In this document: positions 29,610-37,943 of the stretch, one piece after another
Layout: each line of letters begins with the position of its first letter
How positions within the stretch are numbered: the first letter of the stretch is position 1
Assembly: GCF_004403395.1 (NCBI RefSeq)
Contig: NZ_SOGN01000016.1
Span: forward strand, 72,935-136,934
From: Cryobacterium cheniae
GTDB lineage: Bacteria; Actinomycetota; Actinomycetes; Actinomycetales; Microbacteriaceae
Length of the DNA stretch: 64,000 nucleotides
Direction: 5' to 3'
Program-made: the position numbers and the translations under genes
Notes under the pieces: generated by a model
What the model saw: only the letters and a program-made list of their open reading frames with translations
What the model was told of the DNA's origin: nothing
Databases searched by the model: none

Positions 29610-29777
29610 TTAAGCGGTTGGTGCCATCTCCATTCCCAGAGGACGGAGCAGGAGGTTGAGGCTTCCCAGCTGTCCGGGGGTGAGCGGCGGTGCGCCGGAG
29701 ACGATAAGGGCGATGTACGCATCGAGTTCTTCGGCCGTGCGAGCGGGTTTGGACTTGGGTTTGGCTGGTGTGTGCAT
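29610..29777 (-). CDS. Small conserved-type actinobacterial element protein (55 aa)
   Basis: From ATG 29777: a lysine/proline-rich start, then TAEELDAYIALIVSGAPPLT and PGQLGSLNLLLRPL. This 'acidic helix, APPLT, leucine-rich helix' layout is one I associate with very small proteins of actinobacterial plasmids and integrative elements; I know no function. Related but decayed sequences (QTAEEVDAYI, QTAEEDDAYI) can be read on the minus strand inside the two attachment repeats near 24,240 and 29,030. The family thus seems tied to the integration site. Confidence 0.55.
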   Translation of the reverse strand: MHTPAKPKSKPARTAEELDAYIALIVSGAPPLTPGQLGSLNLLLRPLGMEMAPTA

Positions 29778-30332
29778 ACAAGGTCTATGCGCAACATCTC
29801 AGATCGGCTGGAACGGAGGCTCGCCTCCGACATGTCGTGGTTGATTGCGTCGGATTTTGATCACCTTCGTCGGCCACCCGGGCACCACGTTCCCGGCCCG
29901 TGCCTGCCCCGCCCGCGCCAAGCGCGAGGTGCGCAACCTCACGTGCTTTGGACCCTGACCCGATGTCCGTTTGCGTCTTGCGGGCCAGCCTGGGGGAGAA
30001 TGACGTCGACCGGCTCCACCTGCGTGCGCATGCATTAGATCGGCGCGACCGTGCCGACCGTCATAGGGAGGGCGGCACCTGACAAGAGCCTCGAACAGGA
30101 AACACTGGGTCATACGTCGGCAGCTCACGCGCGTTGGCGTTCTCACTCCGGAGCGGGGAGCCGTCCTTAAGGCGCGAATCGGGTGCGGCTGCCTATGCGT
30201 GGATCGCCTCGATAACAATCGAACGCGATTCGCACGCCTCCGCCGGAAGCTGACAAGCCCATCGGCTTCGGTAATGACCAGAAGGGCCGATACCGCGGCC
30301 GCAACGTGTCGAGAGGGGTTTCGCTCCATTGC
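29778..30332. other. No gene seen
   Basis: A 555-base stretch whose longest frames give arginine-rich, motif-free translations typical of non-coding GC-rich DNA. No repeat or hairpin stands out. Confidence 0.5.
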
Positions 30333-30926
30333 CTATTCGGCCGGCAGGACCCTGAGGTATTTCTGCAGCGCCGCGGCGGCGGGGATCCCGACTTGCATCT
30401 GCTTTTCAGCGCCCATCCCGGTGCCGTTGACCAAGAACGCGTCGTAGGGGAGCGGATCGAGTATCAGGGCGAGCATCGCGGCTTTGGTCCTGGTTGCGTA
30501 TCCGACCCGACGCCCCTTTCCGTAGACGGCCACTGCATTCGGGTCGTGCTTATTTCGTGGCTCGCGGATCAGGAGGTACTGGTCGGCGCCGTGTTCGTAG
30601 CGCCCAGCCTGCGTCACCGAAAAGGCGGATCCGACGATGCGGTACTGGGTGGCCGGGATCGACCGCAGGTCCAAAACGCGGAGCGTCGATACGTCCACAG
30701 TCTTCTTCTTGACCCCGTCGGTGGCGCGGCCCTTCGGCGCCGGTTCTCTGGCTTCGAGCTCGAGGCGGTAGGCCTCAACGCGGGCCGCGGTCTGCTCCGG
30801 CGTGTACATCTCAACGACGATCGAGCCGTCAGGTGCACGATGCCTGATCGTCGTATTGCGCGTAGCTTGCACCGGCGGTTGTTGTGCAGGTGGTTTGCGA
30901 CCGAATAGTAATTCCAGGATCCCCAT
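30333..30926 (-). CDS. HIRAN domain protein
   Basis: 197 residues. The N-terminal 70 residues are proline/glutamate-rich and helical. From about residue 93 a HIRAN fold is recognisable: YRIVGSAFSV, then YLLIREPRNKHDPNAVAVYG and RRVGYATRTKAAML. HIRAN domains bind DNA 3' ends or damaged DNA and are often fused to SNF2 helicases; here it stands alone. A decayed copy of its 5' half and its upstream region lies at about 33,907-34,350. Starts at ATG 30926. Confidence 0.75.
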   Translation of the reverse strand: MGILELLFGRKPPAQQPPVQATRNTTIRHRAPDGSIVVEMYTPEQTAARVEAYRLELEAREPAPKGRATDGVKKKTVDVSTLRVLDLRSIPATQYRIVGSAFSVTQAGRYEHGADQYLLIREPRNKHDPNAVAVYGKGRRVGYATRTKAAMLALILDPLPYDAFLVNGTGMGAEKQMQVGIPAAAALQKYLRVLPAE

Positions 30927-30949
30927 GGCCGGAGCCTACTGAGGATTGG

Positions 30950-31420
30950 AAGGTTTGCTCGTCCATCGACAAGATGAGCGAGTGAACTGGCTGTCCGTGA
31001 AGCGATGGTTGTCTGTAGTGCGGAGTGTCGACGAGGGGCCGTTGGCGGAGTTGCCGTACCGATCGTGGGCCATCCCGCGGAGGCTGAACAAGGTGCTTAC
31101 GGCGCTGTGCGCCTCTCTAACGAGCTGGAGGGGCCTTGACGAGAGTGAGTGAGTCAACTTCTATTGAGGTCGTTAGAAGCCGTTCTGTGCCCGGTGAGTG
31201 GTGCGCGAGGTTCCGTCACCTCTCAGTTATCTGGTGAATTGATCTAAATTGAACATTCCTGCCAGCTCCTTAATCCGCCGGCACCCCTGCCTTGATTCGA
31301 ATGGCTGGCCCAGATTTTTTCTGGGCGACTTGGAGGGCTGGCATTTTCTCCAGGTGCGATGGTCCTCGCGGCGGGGAGGCGTAGACATGGGTGCCCACGA
31401 TCCCGAAAGATGAGGTTCCC
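30950..31420. other. Non-coding flank duplicated downstream
   Basis: The region upstream of the HIRAN gene up to about 31,140 is repeated near 34,170-34,350 (shared words such as gcctactgag, ggtttgctc, gcgctgtg-gcctctctaa). The rest to 31,420 holds only a weak 73-codon minus-strand frame that runs into the iterons and is not called. Confidence 0.5.
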
Positions 31421-31425
31421 TCTTT

Positions 31426-31706
31426 ATTACCAAGATTACCAATGATTACCAGCAAATGGTAATCTTCCGATCCCTTATAAACACTGGCCACCAGGCCCCT
31501 TTTTAACTTTAATTACCAAATTACCCAGATATAGATATACATATAGAAAAAGAGAGAGACACCTCTGTCTAGAGGGAAGTATGTCTCTTCTATCTATATA
31601 TGCACCCTCCACATTTTGGTAATCTGGTAATGTTGCGTTGAATTTGTCTTCTGACCAGGGAAAAATGAGTTACCAAGACGTGGTAATCGGCTGGTAACTT
31701 GGTAAT
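31426..31706. repeat. AT-rich iteron cluster (ATTACCA/TGGTAAT), candidate replication origin
   Basis: Twelve copies of a 7-bp word. In the ATTACCA orientation they lie at 31,426, 31,435, 31,445, 31,512, 31,520 (last base changed) and 31,669 (first base changed). In the TGGTAAT orientation they lie at 31,457, 31,617, 31,625, 31,681, 31,692 (last base changed) and 31,700. Spacings within clusters are 8 to 12 bases, about one helical turn. Between the two clusters is a very AT-rich tract (31,510-31,610, with runs such as atagatatacatatag). This is the classic layout of an iteron origin with an unwinding region, in a genome that is otherwise GC-rich. Confidence 0.7.
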
Positions 31707-31762
31707 CTGGGCCGGAAGTGGCCGTCAAGTCACCCAATGTCCAGAAGATCCGCCCGAAAACT

Positions 31763-31897
31763 GTGTCAATCAAGTGATACGGGGGCCTCCTGTGTCAACG
31801 AAGCGATACAGAAAATCCCGTATCACTCGGGTGATACGGGGGTGCAATCCGTATCAGTCACATGACACGTGGCAGTGCTGTATCAGTCCTGTGAGAC
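31763..31897. promoter_or_regulatory. Array of five 18-bp palindromic operators (GTRTCA-N6-TGAYAC)
   Basis: Sites at 31,763-31,780, 31,792-31,809, 31,820-31,837, 31,851-31,868 and 31,880-31,897. Centre spacing is 29, 28, 31 and 29 bases. The third is perfect over 24 bases (cccgtatcac-tcgg-gtgatacggg). A sixth site (GTATCA-gtgtga-TGCTAC) is at 32,685-32,702 before the GntR-like gene. Regular phasing suggests cooperative protein binding, as in plasmid control or partition sites. Confidence 0.8.
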
Positions 31898-31964
31898 AAA
31901 ATCTGGCCCATCAGCCCGATCGGACTCGAAGTCGCCGCGCATCACGTGGTTGGAATGCGTCGAC

Positions 31965-32663
31965 CTAGAAGTAGGGCGCGTAGTCTTCCGTGGTGTCGTC
32001 CTCGGCCGAAGCGACCTCGCGAGACCGATCCTGAGATCCTGGTGGATGGTCGACCCAGCCGTCAGCTTTCCAGTAGGGAACGGAAGGCTCATGGTCAATC
32101 GGTCGCGGGCCCGTGGCGCTGCTGGGGTCGTGGGCGTCGCCGAGTTTGGTGTCGCTTCCAGCGTTGGCGTTGTCCGCGCTCCGATTCGCGGAGACGCCGA
32201 TGGTGCTGGAATTTAGTTGCCATTGAGGCCGTTCGACAATCGCATCATCAAGACTGGAACCGTACTCTAGCTTGGCGGCGTCATCGCGGTTCTGTTCGCG
32301 CTGGTCCTCTGTTGCCGGCCACAAACCCTGAATAGACAGAACAGTATCTCCGAGTTCGACGCCGTGTTGACGTGAGACTTCGATGAGAGCACTTGTGGCG
32401 GCGAGGACCGCGTTCGGGAGGGTTGAGTGATCTCCTACGAAATAGAATCTGGAATCTCTGCGGACGAGGCCCTGATCCAGGAGTCTCGCGTACGCCGCAC
32501 GCCTGGTATTGGATGAGCCCGATGGCGCTTCTGAGGTGCCTCTCTGTGGGGGAAGCTTGGTGCCTGCTGGCAGCTGACCAGTGAGAATAGCTGAGGCCAG
32601 GGTCGAGTAAACCTTCTCCCCTTTAGCCACCTTCCCTTTAGCCACCTCTGATGTTGCCTTCAA
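31965..32663 (-). CDS. GntR-like winged-helix regulator (KorA-type candidate)
   Basis: 232 residues. Residues 17-72 match the GntR DNA-binding domain: VYSTLASAILTGQLPAGTKL, a helix-turn-helix, then RAAYARLLDQGLVRRD. The remaining 160 residues are polar and low in complexity and do not match a known effector domain. The start is TTG 32663 with AGGGGA 7 bases upstream. The palindrome 22 bases before the start and the five-site array beyond the stop are the likely operators. GntR-type Kor repressors control transfer and copy number of actinomycete integrative plasmids, so an analogous job is plausible. Confidence 0.7.
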   Translation of the reverse strand: MKATSEVAKGKVAKGEKVYSTLASAILTGQLPAGTKLPPQRGTSEAPSGSSNTRRAAYARLLDQGLVRRDSRFYFVGDHSTLPNAVLAATSALIEVSRQHGVELGDTVLSIQGLWPATEDQREQNRDDAAKLEYGSSLDDAIVERPQWQLNSSTIGVSANRSADNANAGSDTKLGDAHDPSSATGPRPIDHEPSVPYWKADGWVDHPPGSQDRSREVASAEDDTTEDYAPYF

Positions 32664-32684
32664 ATCTAGATCCCCTCATGGAAC

Positions 32685-32702
32685 GTATCAGTGTGATGCT
32701 AC
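32685..32702 (-). promoter_or_regulatory. Autoregulatory operator candidate for the GntR-like gene
   Basis: GTATCA-gtgtga-TGCTAC matches the operator consensus of the 31.8-kb array with one mismatch. It lies 22 bases upstream of the TTG start, where bound repressor would block the promoter. Confidence 0.65.
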
Positions 32703-33105
32703 CTGAAAAGGAGGCTGTCGCCCTTGCGGCCTGCTTCAGCACGTAGGGGAGACGCCGCACATTTGTCGCAAATTGCTTAACGGAGACCTGGTCAGGGGTG
32801 TGGCGCGGTCTGACCCGGACTCCGGGTGTATTGGCCCTCTTTGGGGCTGCACTTGGTAGGTCGTGACGCCGATGGAGGCGGGATTGTATTCCGGCACGGG
32901 AACGCTTGCGCGACCGAGATTAGTACATTTTCTATCAAGAGATGTGTTCGCTATCGATTCGCACTGTGGAGGGGCGTTGTGCGTAGTGACGAAGGCAGAG
33001 AGCCGCAAAAAATCAATTGGCATCTAGCGCCTGGCCGCGAGCACATCTTGGTGGGCGCCCGTCGAGAGGCAAGCGCCGAGGTGCTGCTGAGGAAAGGGAT
33101 TCGTA
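32703..33105. other. No gene seen
   Basis: About 400 bases upstream of the HNH gene. Apart from likely promoters for the two divergent genes nothing recognisable is present. Confidence 0.45.
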
Positions 33106-33804
33106 GTGACTGTGAACGCCAATCTAGGTCCACTCGAGCGTGCAATTCAAACGCGGGACACCGAACTGTTGATCACGACTGTTCGATCGCGATGCAAAAT
33201 GGCTTCGACTCCCGCGGGAATATGTTGGATTTGGCTTGGGGCAAAGCGGATGGATGGCTATCCGTATATTGGCCGGGCTCGAACGAATCGCTTGACGCAC
33301 AGAGTGGTGGCCTGGGCGGTCTGTGGGTGGGTCGGGAAGCTTGTCGACTTTCCGCATGTCCATCACGTGTGCGGGATCCCGACGTGCGTCAACCCCGTAC
33401 ATTTGGTCCCCACGACGGCGCTGATCAACAACATTGAACGGTCTACACGCAACGCCCTTCTGCGAAGGATTGAAAAGTTGACAATCGCGCTTGTGGAGCT
33501 GGCGCCAGGGCACCCGCTTCTAATAGCAGGTTGGGAGGCGGTCGACTCGGGGCTGATCGTTGAAAAAAGATTGGGCGGGAGCTACCAGTCTCCGCGCGCA
33601 CAGCTGCGCCGCATGGAAAGCAAGGCAGCCTATGAAAACGGGCGGCGGAAGAATCAGGCACGCCGGTTTCAACAAGTCATCGAGGTCGACAGCTTGGTCG
33701 CACGTGGCCACGCCAAGGCAGCGGCACTCGCCGAGATTGGAATCGACCGCACGGCCTACTACGAGTGGCGATCTCGGATGCGGGAAGCATTCGGGTATAA
33801 CTAG
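33106..33804 (+). CDS. HNH endonuclease, phage/homing type
   Basis: 232 residues from GTG 33106 (GGAAAGGG upstream). The N-terminal half holds a zinc-binding HNH module: CWIWLGAKRMDGYPYIG, HRVVAWAVCGWVG, then VHHVCGIPTCVNPVHLVP with the H-N-H residues and paired cysteines. The C-terminal half ends in a possible helix-turn-helix (AKAAALAEIGIDRTAYYEWR) for site recognition. This domain order is typical of phage-encoded homing-like nucleases. It sits next to the iteron region. Confidence 0.82.
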   Translation: MTVNANLGPLERAIQTRDTELLITTVRSRCKMASTPAGICWIWLGAKRMDGYPYIGRARTNRLTHRVVAWAVCGWVGKLVDFPHVHHVCGIPTCVNPVHLVPTTALINNIERSTRNALLRRIEKLTIALVELAPGHPLLIAGWEAVDSGLIVEKRLGGSYQSPRAQLRRMESKAAYENGRRKNQARRFQQVIEVDSLVARGHAKAAALAEIGIDRTAYYEWRSRMREAFGYN

Positions 33805-33849
33805 ACGCGCACCGAAGAGATTGACCTGGTTTTGCCGTCGGGACCGAAT

Positions 33850-34151
33850 CGCTCGCCCAAATAGTTGCCGGTGTCTACCTCTTGGCGCCAACGCGGTGAC
33901 GTGGTGCGTCGATAGGTCCACGGTCTTTTTCTTGACCCCGTCGGTGGCGTGGACCTTCGGCACCGGTTTCCAGGCTTCGAGCTAGAGCTTGTACGCCGCA
34001 TCTCGGGATCTGCTCCATCGGGTAGGTCTCAACGACTCTCGAGCCACCTGGTGACCGGCGCCTGATCGTCGTTGCGGGAAGCCGGCACCGGCGGCCTTTC
34101 AGCAGGTGCTTTGCGACCGAAGACTACTTTCGAGGTGCGCATGGCCGAAGC
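33850..34151 (-). pseudogene. Decayed 5' part of a HIRAN-type gene
   Basis: The minus strand encodes ATDGVKKKTVDLST, nearly identical to ATDGVKKKTVDVST of the intact HIRAN protein, and the nucleotide match continues upstream through the start and promoter (to about 34,350). An in-frame TAG replaces a codon near 33,987, small indels shift the frame, and the HIRAN core itself is missing. The region 33,805-34,400 contains no intact gene. Confidence 0.7.
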
Positions 34152-34400
34152 CTACTGAGCAATGGGTGGTTTGCTCAGGCTTCTGAAAAAGTGAGGGATC
34201 GGACCGTCCGTCGGCGCAGTGACGGTCGTCTGTAGTGGGAAGGCTGCGAGGTGGGGTTCACGAAGTTGCTGTACCGACCACTAGCCAAGCGGAGGAAGCA
34301 ACACATGCACCGCTCGGCGCTGTGTGCCTCTCTAAAGAGCTGGATGGGTCCGCTCGTCTGCGTGGAGGACCTCGGGCACCGGGCGTCCATGGTCTCGGAG

Positions 34401-34745
34401 TTATTCCGGCTCACCAGCGGAGCTTCCCGGGAGCTCGTCACGGGGTATCGCTTCGATCGACGACACGATCGAGGTACTTGCCCAGAAGAAATCAACGTCG
34501 TCGTCGCAGCCATCGGTGAACATCGTCCATCGGCCGCGGGCACCGACCCGGAGAGTGTCAATCGTGCGTAGGGGACGGGTGAGGTCATTAATCGTCGGTG
34601 GGGCGCCGGCGCCAGGCACCCTGGTGACGGTGCCCAGATCGAGGTCAAAATAATGGCTGCTGTCCCGCGTGATGACGCGCCACGCGCCACCTTCATCGCC
34701 AGAGAGTTCGATCACGCGGACCGGTTCAACTTCCGAGTCGGTCAT
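34401..34745 (-). CDS. Small paralogous protein C of the phosphoesterase operon
   Basis: 114 residues from ATG 34745. The N-terminus has WRVITRDSSHYFDLDLGTVTRVPG, followed by TIDTLRVG and a tryptophan-rich WTMFTDGCDDDVDFFWASTSI. The pattern 'T-x-x-G/S-x-x-Y-x-x-D-L-x…R-x-P' recurs in the two other small proteins of this operon, so all three are probably paralogues of one undescribed beta-rich family. The start overlaps the phosphoesterase 3' end by 20 bases. It is last in the operon. Confidence 0.65.
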   Translation of the reverse strand: MTDSEVEPVRVIELSGDEGGAWRVITRDSSHYFDLDLGTVTRVPGAGAPPTINDLTRPLRTIDTLRVGARGRWTMFTDGCDDDVDFFWASTSIVSSIEAIPRDELPGSSAGEPE

Positions 34746-35688
34746 CAGTAGCCCTTTCTGGTGCGGAGAATGTCGACTCGGCGGGGGCACCGTTCCGGTA
34801 GAGGAATTCCAGGTCGAGGGTGGCGGTGTCCAGGATCGCGAGGTTCACCCGGTTCTTTCCGTTCGTGTCGAGAACGACCACCCGGGTGGGATGGTGCGTC
34901 ACCCCGGGTAGGGGCAGAACCTGGTCGTAGAACCGGTGGTAATGCCCTCCGAGGGTCAGTCGGGGACGGGTCTGCAAAACTGCACAACGAAACATCACCC
35001 GGCTTTCCGTTGCGTAGGCGATGTCGTCGGTCGAAAAGCCCAATTCCTGGGCTCGTCTGTCCAGATCGGCCTCGTCCATCAGTGGCGCCTCATGGCCAGC
35101 GAGGACATCGGCGTGTTGGGGGCCGAGACGGCGGAGATCTGAGCCGGATATCTGTTCCTCGGGCCACCACGACAGGCCCTCTTTCCGGAGCTTGCGGTCG
35201 ATACTGTTGGCTCCGCCGAGGGCAGCCAAGGTGAACCGTCCGCCGATCTGGGTGCGGTATCCGCGGGGGAGGTGGGCGATGTTGGCCGTGATCCACCGGA
35301 CGCCGTCGGGATCGAGGGGGTACTCCGAGAGCTTGGGGTGCCAATCGTGATTGCCCTCCACGAAGAACATGGTCATTTGATGTCTGGCCAGGGCGCGCGC
35401 GACCTTATTCAGGTCGATCTGCCAGTTTCTGCCAGGCCAGAGCACGCCCCAATCGCCCAGCTGCAAGATCACGTGCACGCCGCGGTCCGCTAACGTCCCG
35501 AACGCTTGGAGGGCGTGCTCGATGTCCCCATGCAGGTCTCCCATGACTCCGATTCGACGCACCGTCGACAGAGTCTGCACGGCGTAAGGCGCATACGAGG
35601 CGCTCGGGGCCGGGCGGTGCGTCTGAAAGAGCGGAGACAGGTCGTTGCGCGAATCAATGGTCGGCGGGGTCGCCTCGCTGGCATTCAT
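34726..35688 (-). CDS. Calcineurin-like metallophosphoesterase
   Basis: 320 residues. All five signature blocks are visible: GDLHGD, GDWGVLW, GNHDWH, AGHEAP and GGHYHRFY, which carry the two-metal ligands. Members cleave phosphomonoesters or diesters, including cyclic nucleotides and nucleic acid ends. The N-terminal 45 residues are polar. The gene is third in a four-gene operon with three small paralogues and overlaps both neighbours, so it is likely to work together with them. The substrate is unknown. Confidence 0.87.
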   Translation of the reverse strand: MNASEATPPTIDSRNDLSPLFQTHRPAPSASYAPYAVQTLSTVRRIGVMGDLHGDIEHALQAFGTLADRGVHVILQLGDWGVLWPGRNWQIDLNKVARALARHQMTMFFVEGNHDWHPKLSEYPLDPDGVRWITANIAHLPRGYRTQIGGRFTLAALGGANSIDRKLRKEGLSWWPEEQISGSDLRRLGPQHADVLAGHEAPLMDEADLDRRAQELGFSTDDIAYATESRVMFRCAVLQTRPRLTLGGHYHRFYDQVLPLPGVTHHPTRVVVLDTNGKNRVNLAILDTATLDLEFLYRNGAPAESTFSAPERATDDRLGS

Positions 35689-36062
35689 GGTTCGAACCGG
35701 ATGCGGGGGATCACACCGTGGTTGATGTAACCACCGACGAACCGAACGGTTTCAATCTCGGCGGCGCTGAGTTCCCGCGCTGGCCACACCGGTTCGACGG
35801 CCACGAGGGGAGAGCTGAAGTAGTGGCCGGCAATCTGGCTGGCGGACACGACTCTCAAGGGGCTGCCGATCTCGATCGGGCCGATATTGGAAAACCTCAA
35901 CCACTCCTGGTCTCCGGGAAGCTCCCGTGCCCGAGGGCCCGGGGTCCGCCGGTAAGCGCGCAGGTCGCGGTCCACGAGGAGAATCGTTCCGTGCTCCGTG
36001 GTCAGCCGGGTGATACGCGACGAGTCCGGCGGCTCAGCCGACGGCACCTGCCCGCGGATCAT
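35685..36062 (-). CDS. Small paralogous protein B of the phosphoesterase operon
   Basis: 125 residues from ATG 36062, overlapping the previous stop (ATGA) and the phosphoesterase start (ATGA). RLTTEHGTILLVDRDLRAYR followed by RTPG matches the paralogue motif; the C-terminal half (YFSSPLVAVEPVWPARELSA) resembles a binding domain. No membrane segment. Function unknown. Confidence 0.65.
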   Translation of the reverse strand: MIRGQVPSAEPPDSSRITRLTTEHGTILLVDRDLRAYRRTPGPRARELPGDQEWLRFSNIGPIEIGSPLRVVSASQIAGHYFSSPLVAVEPVWPARELSAAEIETVRFVGGYINHGVIPRIRFEP

Positions 36063-36385
36063 TTTTCACTCCCGGAGTGGTCGAGATTGGGGGTTACGCG
36101 TTCGATCGTGGTCACAGGAGTGGTGCGGCGCGTCGTGGCGTCCACACCCGGAACGGCGAGGTCGATGAGTAGGTGCATGGAACGATTGATCGAGCACTCG
36201 ACAATCCTCAGCAACCGCACCGGGGAACCGTCGCGGCGTAGGTTGAGGCCCCGCTCGGGATCATCCGTCGCTGGAAACCGGCACATTTCGTGTCGGTCGA
36301 GATCAAGTAGGTAGATCGATCCGGACTGGGTTTGGATCCTGAACCGGCCGGTGACCTCATCCATCAGGGTGCTCATCGAGAGCAT
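36059..36385 (-). CDS. Small paralogous protein A of the phosphoesterase operon
   Basis: 108 residues. ATG 36385 has GGAGG 7 bases upstream; the longer frame to 36,748 is not supported. FRIQTQSGSIYLLDLDRHEM followed by CRFPA is the paralogue motif, then an arginine/leucine-rich segment. First gene of the operon, divergent from the helicase-associated-domain gene (309 bases between starts, which must hold both promoters). Confidence 0.65.
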   Translation of the reverse strand: MLSMSTLMDEVTGRFRIQTQSGSIYLLDLDRHEMCRFPATDDPERGLNLRRDGSPVRLLRIVECSINRSMHLLIDLAVPGVDATTRRTTPVTTIERVTPNLDHSGSEK

Positions 36386-36694
36386 GAGCCGACCTCCGTG
36401 GAGCCGTGGCGGCGGGCGTGGCGAGCACGACCCGATATGTCGGCGCTGCGCGGGGTTGTCACTGTCAGGCGTGCTGGGCCAGGGCGTGGATCGGACTGAG
36501 GTTTGTCTGTTTGAGCGGGCATTCGCGAACCTCCCCATGAACTCGACTGTCGGGTGAACGACCGATATAGGGACGCTAGCCGGGGTTCCCCGGTCTGCGG
36601 GTCCGTGCAGGAATACACGTTTTGGTGCGCCGCGAGACCTGTCCCGCGCATGTCCTCTCCGACACCGCACGACGTGCGGGTCGGGAAGGGACCC

Positions 36695-37306
36695 ATGCCC
36701 GAACAGAGCCCCGTGGAACTGCTCCACGCCGAGTACGAGCTGCTTCACCGCCGGCGTCCCTCGGCTCTCACCCCGGACCAGAGGAGGTCGCTGGCTTTCT
36801 TCGATGCTGAATTGGCGTCCCTACGCACCGGCAAGAGCCCCGCGAACGTCCCTCGGGACGTCGCCGGCTGGGTCCGAAACCTCTTCGCCCTTGAATCCTT
36901 TGTTCGCAGTGAGGGTCGGCTGCCCCGTGAAAACCGTCGTCTCCCCGGCGGCGCGATTTCGACCGAGGAGAGGCAGCGTGCCCACAGCGTCCGTGCTCAG
37001 CGCAGGGCATTCGCTGCGGGGTGCCTCTGCACCTATCAGGCACGTCGGTTGCTCTGTATCCCAGAGTTCAGCTTCCATCCGTTGAAAGACAAGTGGCAGG
37101 CGAACTGCGCCGCCTACGCCCAGTTCACCGCGACACATGGGGACGCGCCGAAACTCCGCAGCGCAGACCCGTCCGAACGGACCCTCGCCGGGTGGGCCGC
37201 GAAAACGCGTTTGGCCTACCGGGTCGACAAACTGTCCCCAAGTCGAGTGGAGACTCTGACCGGTCTGGACTTCTGGACCTGGGGTACACGGGACCTCCGG
37301 GAATGA
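36695..37306 (+). CDS. Helicase-associated (HA) domain protein
   Basis: 203 residues from ATG 36695 (GGGAAGGG upstream). The C-terminal 65 residues, DKWQANCAAYAQFTATHGDA then LAGWAAKTRLAYRVDKLSPS, then LTGLDFWTWG, match the helicase-associated domain, a small helical DNA-binding unit. A weaker second copy covers residues 50-110 (AGWVRNLFALESFVRSEGRL). The N-terminal SPVELLHAEYELL is repeated in a truncated copy at 40,730. It may bind the element's DNA. Confidence 0.65.
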   Translation: MPEQSPVELLHAEYELLHRRRPSALTPDQRRSLAFFDAELASLRTGKSPANVPRDVAGWVRNLFALESFVRSEGRLPRENRRLPGGAISTEERQRAHSVRAQRRAFAAGCLCTYQARRLLCIPEFSFHPLKDKWQANCAAYAQFTATHGDAPKLRSADPSERTLAGWAAKTRLAYRVDKLSPSRVETLTGLDFWTWGTRDLRE

Positions 37307-37943
37307 ACTCCCGTGCTGGAATACATTTCCGACCGTTGTCCGCCACCTGACAGAGGGTTGGTGCAGGATCAGACCATAAAGGACAACCTCGCCAGCGACA
37401 GGCGCAGCTCATGCAGGGCACAGCGACTATCGGACGGGACAGCCTCCGGTGGAGCAGCGCCGGTGCCTTTCTTGTGGCAGGTCTCTCGGGCCGGGCTCGA
37501 GTGCCGCGAGACCGACCGGCGACGCGTGGATAACACCACATGCACCGCCAGGGACTGGGCCAAACTGGGCAGATTAAGTTGGGGGCAACGGGTCCACAGC
37601 GCCCCTGCGAGTATTTTCGTGCACGAGAAGTCCGCATTGCGAGTCGAGGATTGCCTTCTGCCGACCCTCCCGGTCCCACCTACCTAGCCGAGCACGCAAC
37701 CCGCGCAGCCGCATGGTGAGGCGCCGCGGACCACGTGCAGGCATGCATGCAGCGCCGTTTTGCAGGGTCGGCGAAGACTGGGTGCAGTATCGAGATATAA
37801 ATGACAGCGACGTCGGCGACCGGTTCGACAGGGGCGGAGATCTGCCGACCGACCGGGCCTCCGTGCCGAGAGGCCGGGACCGAACGTGCACACCTGCCGT
37901 CGGGTTAGGCTGCGTCGCAATCAGTCAATCCGAGAGGCGAGCC
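37307..37943. other. No gene seen
   Basis: A 637-base gap. Frames on both strands give motif-free translations, and no repeat was recognised. Confidence 0.45.

Noticed and set aside
29799..30329. 176-codon minus-strand frame
   Set aside because: Arginine- and proline-rich translation with no motif, hydrophobic pattern or ribosome-binding site; typical of non-coding GC-rich DNA.
31270..31491. 73-codon minus-strand frame in the iteron region
   Set aside because: Its N-terminal part is encoded by iteron repeats, so the frame is more likely incidental.
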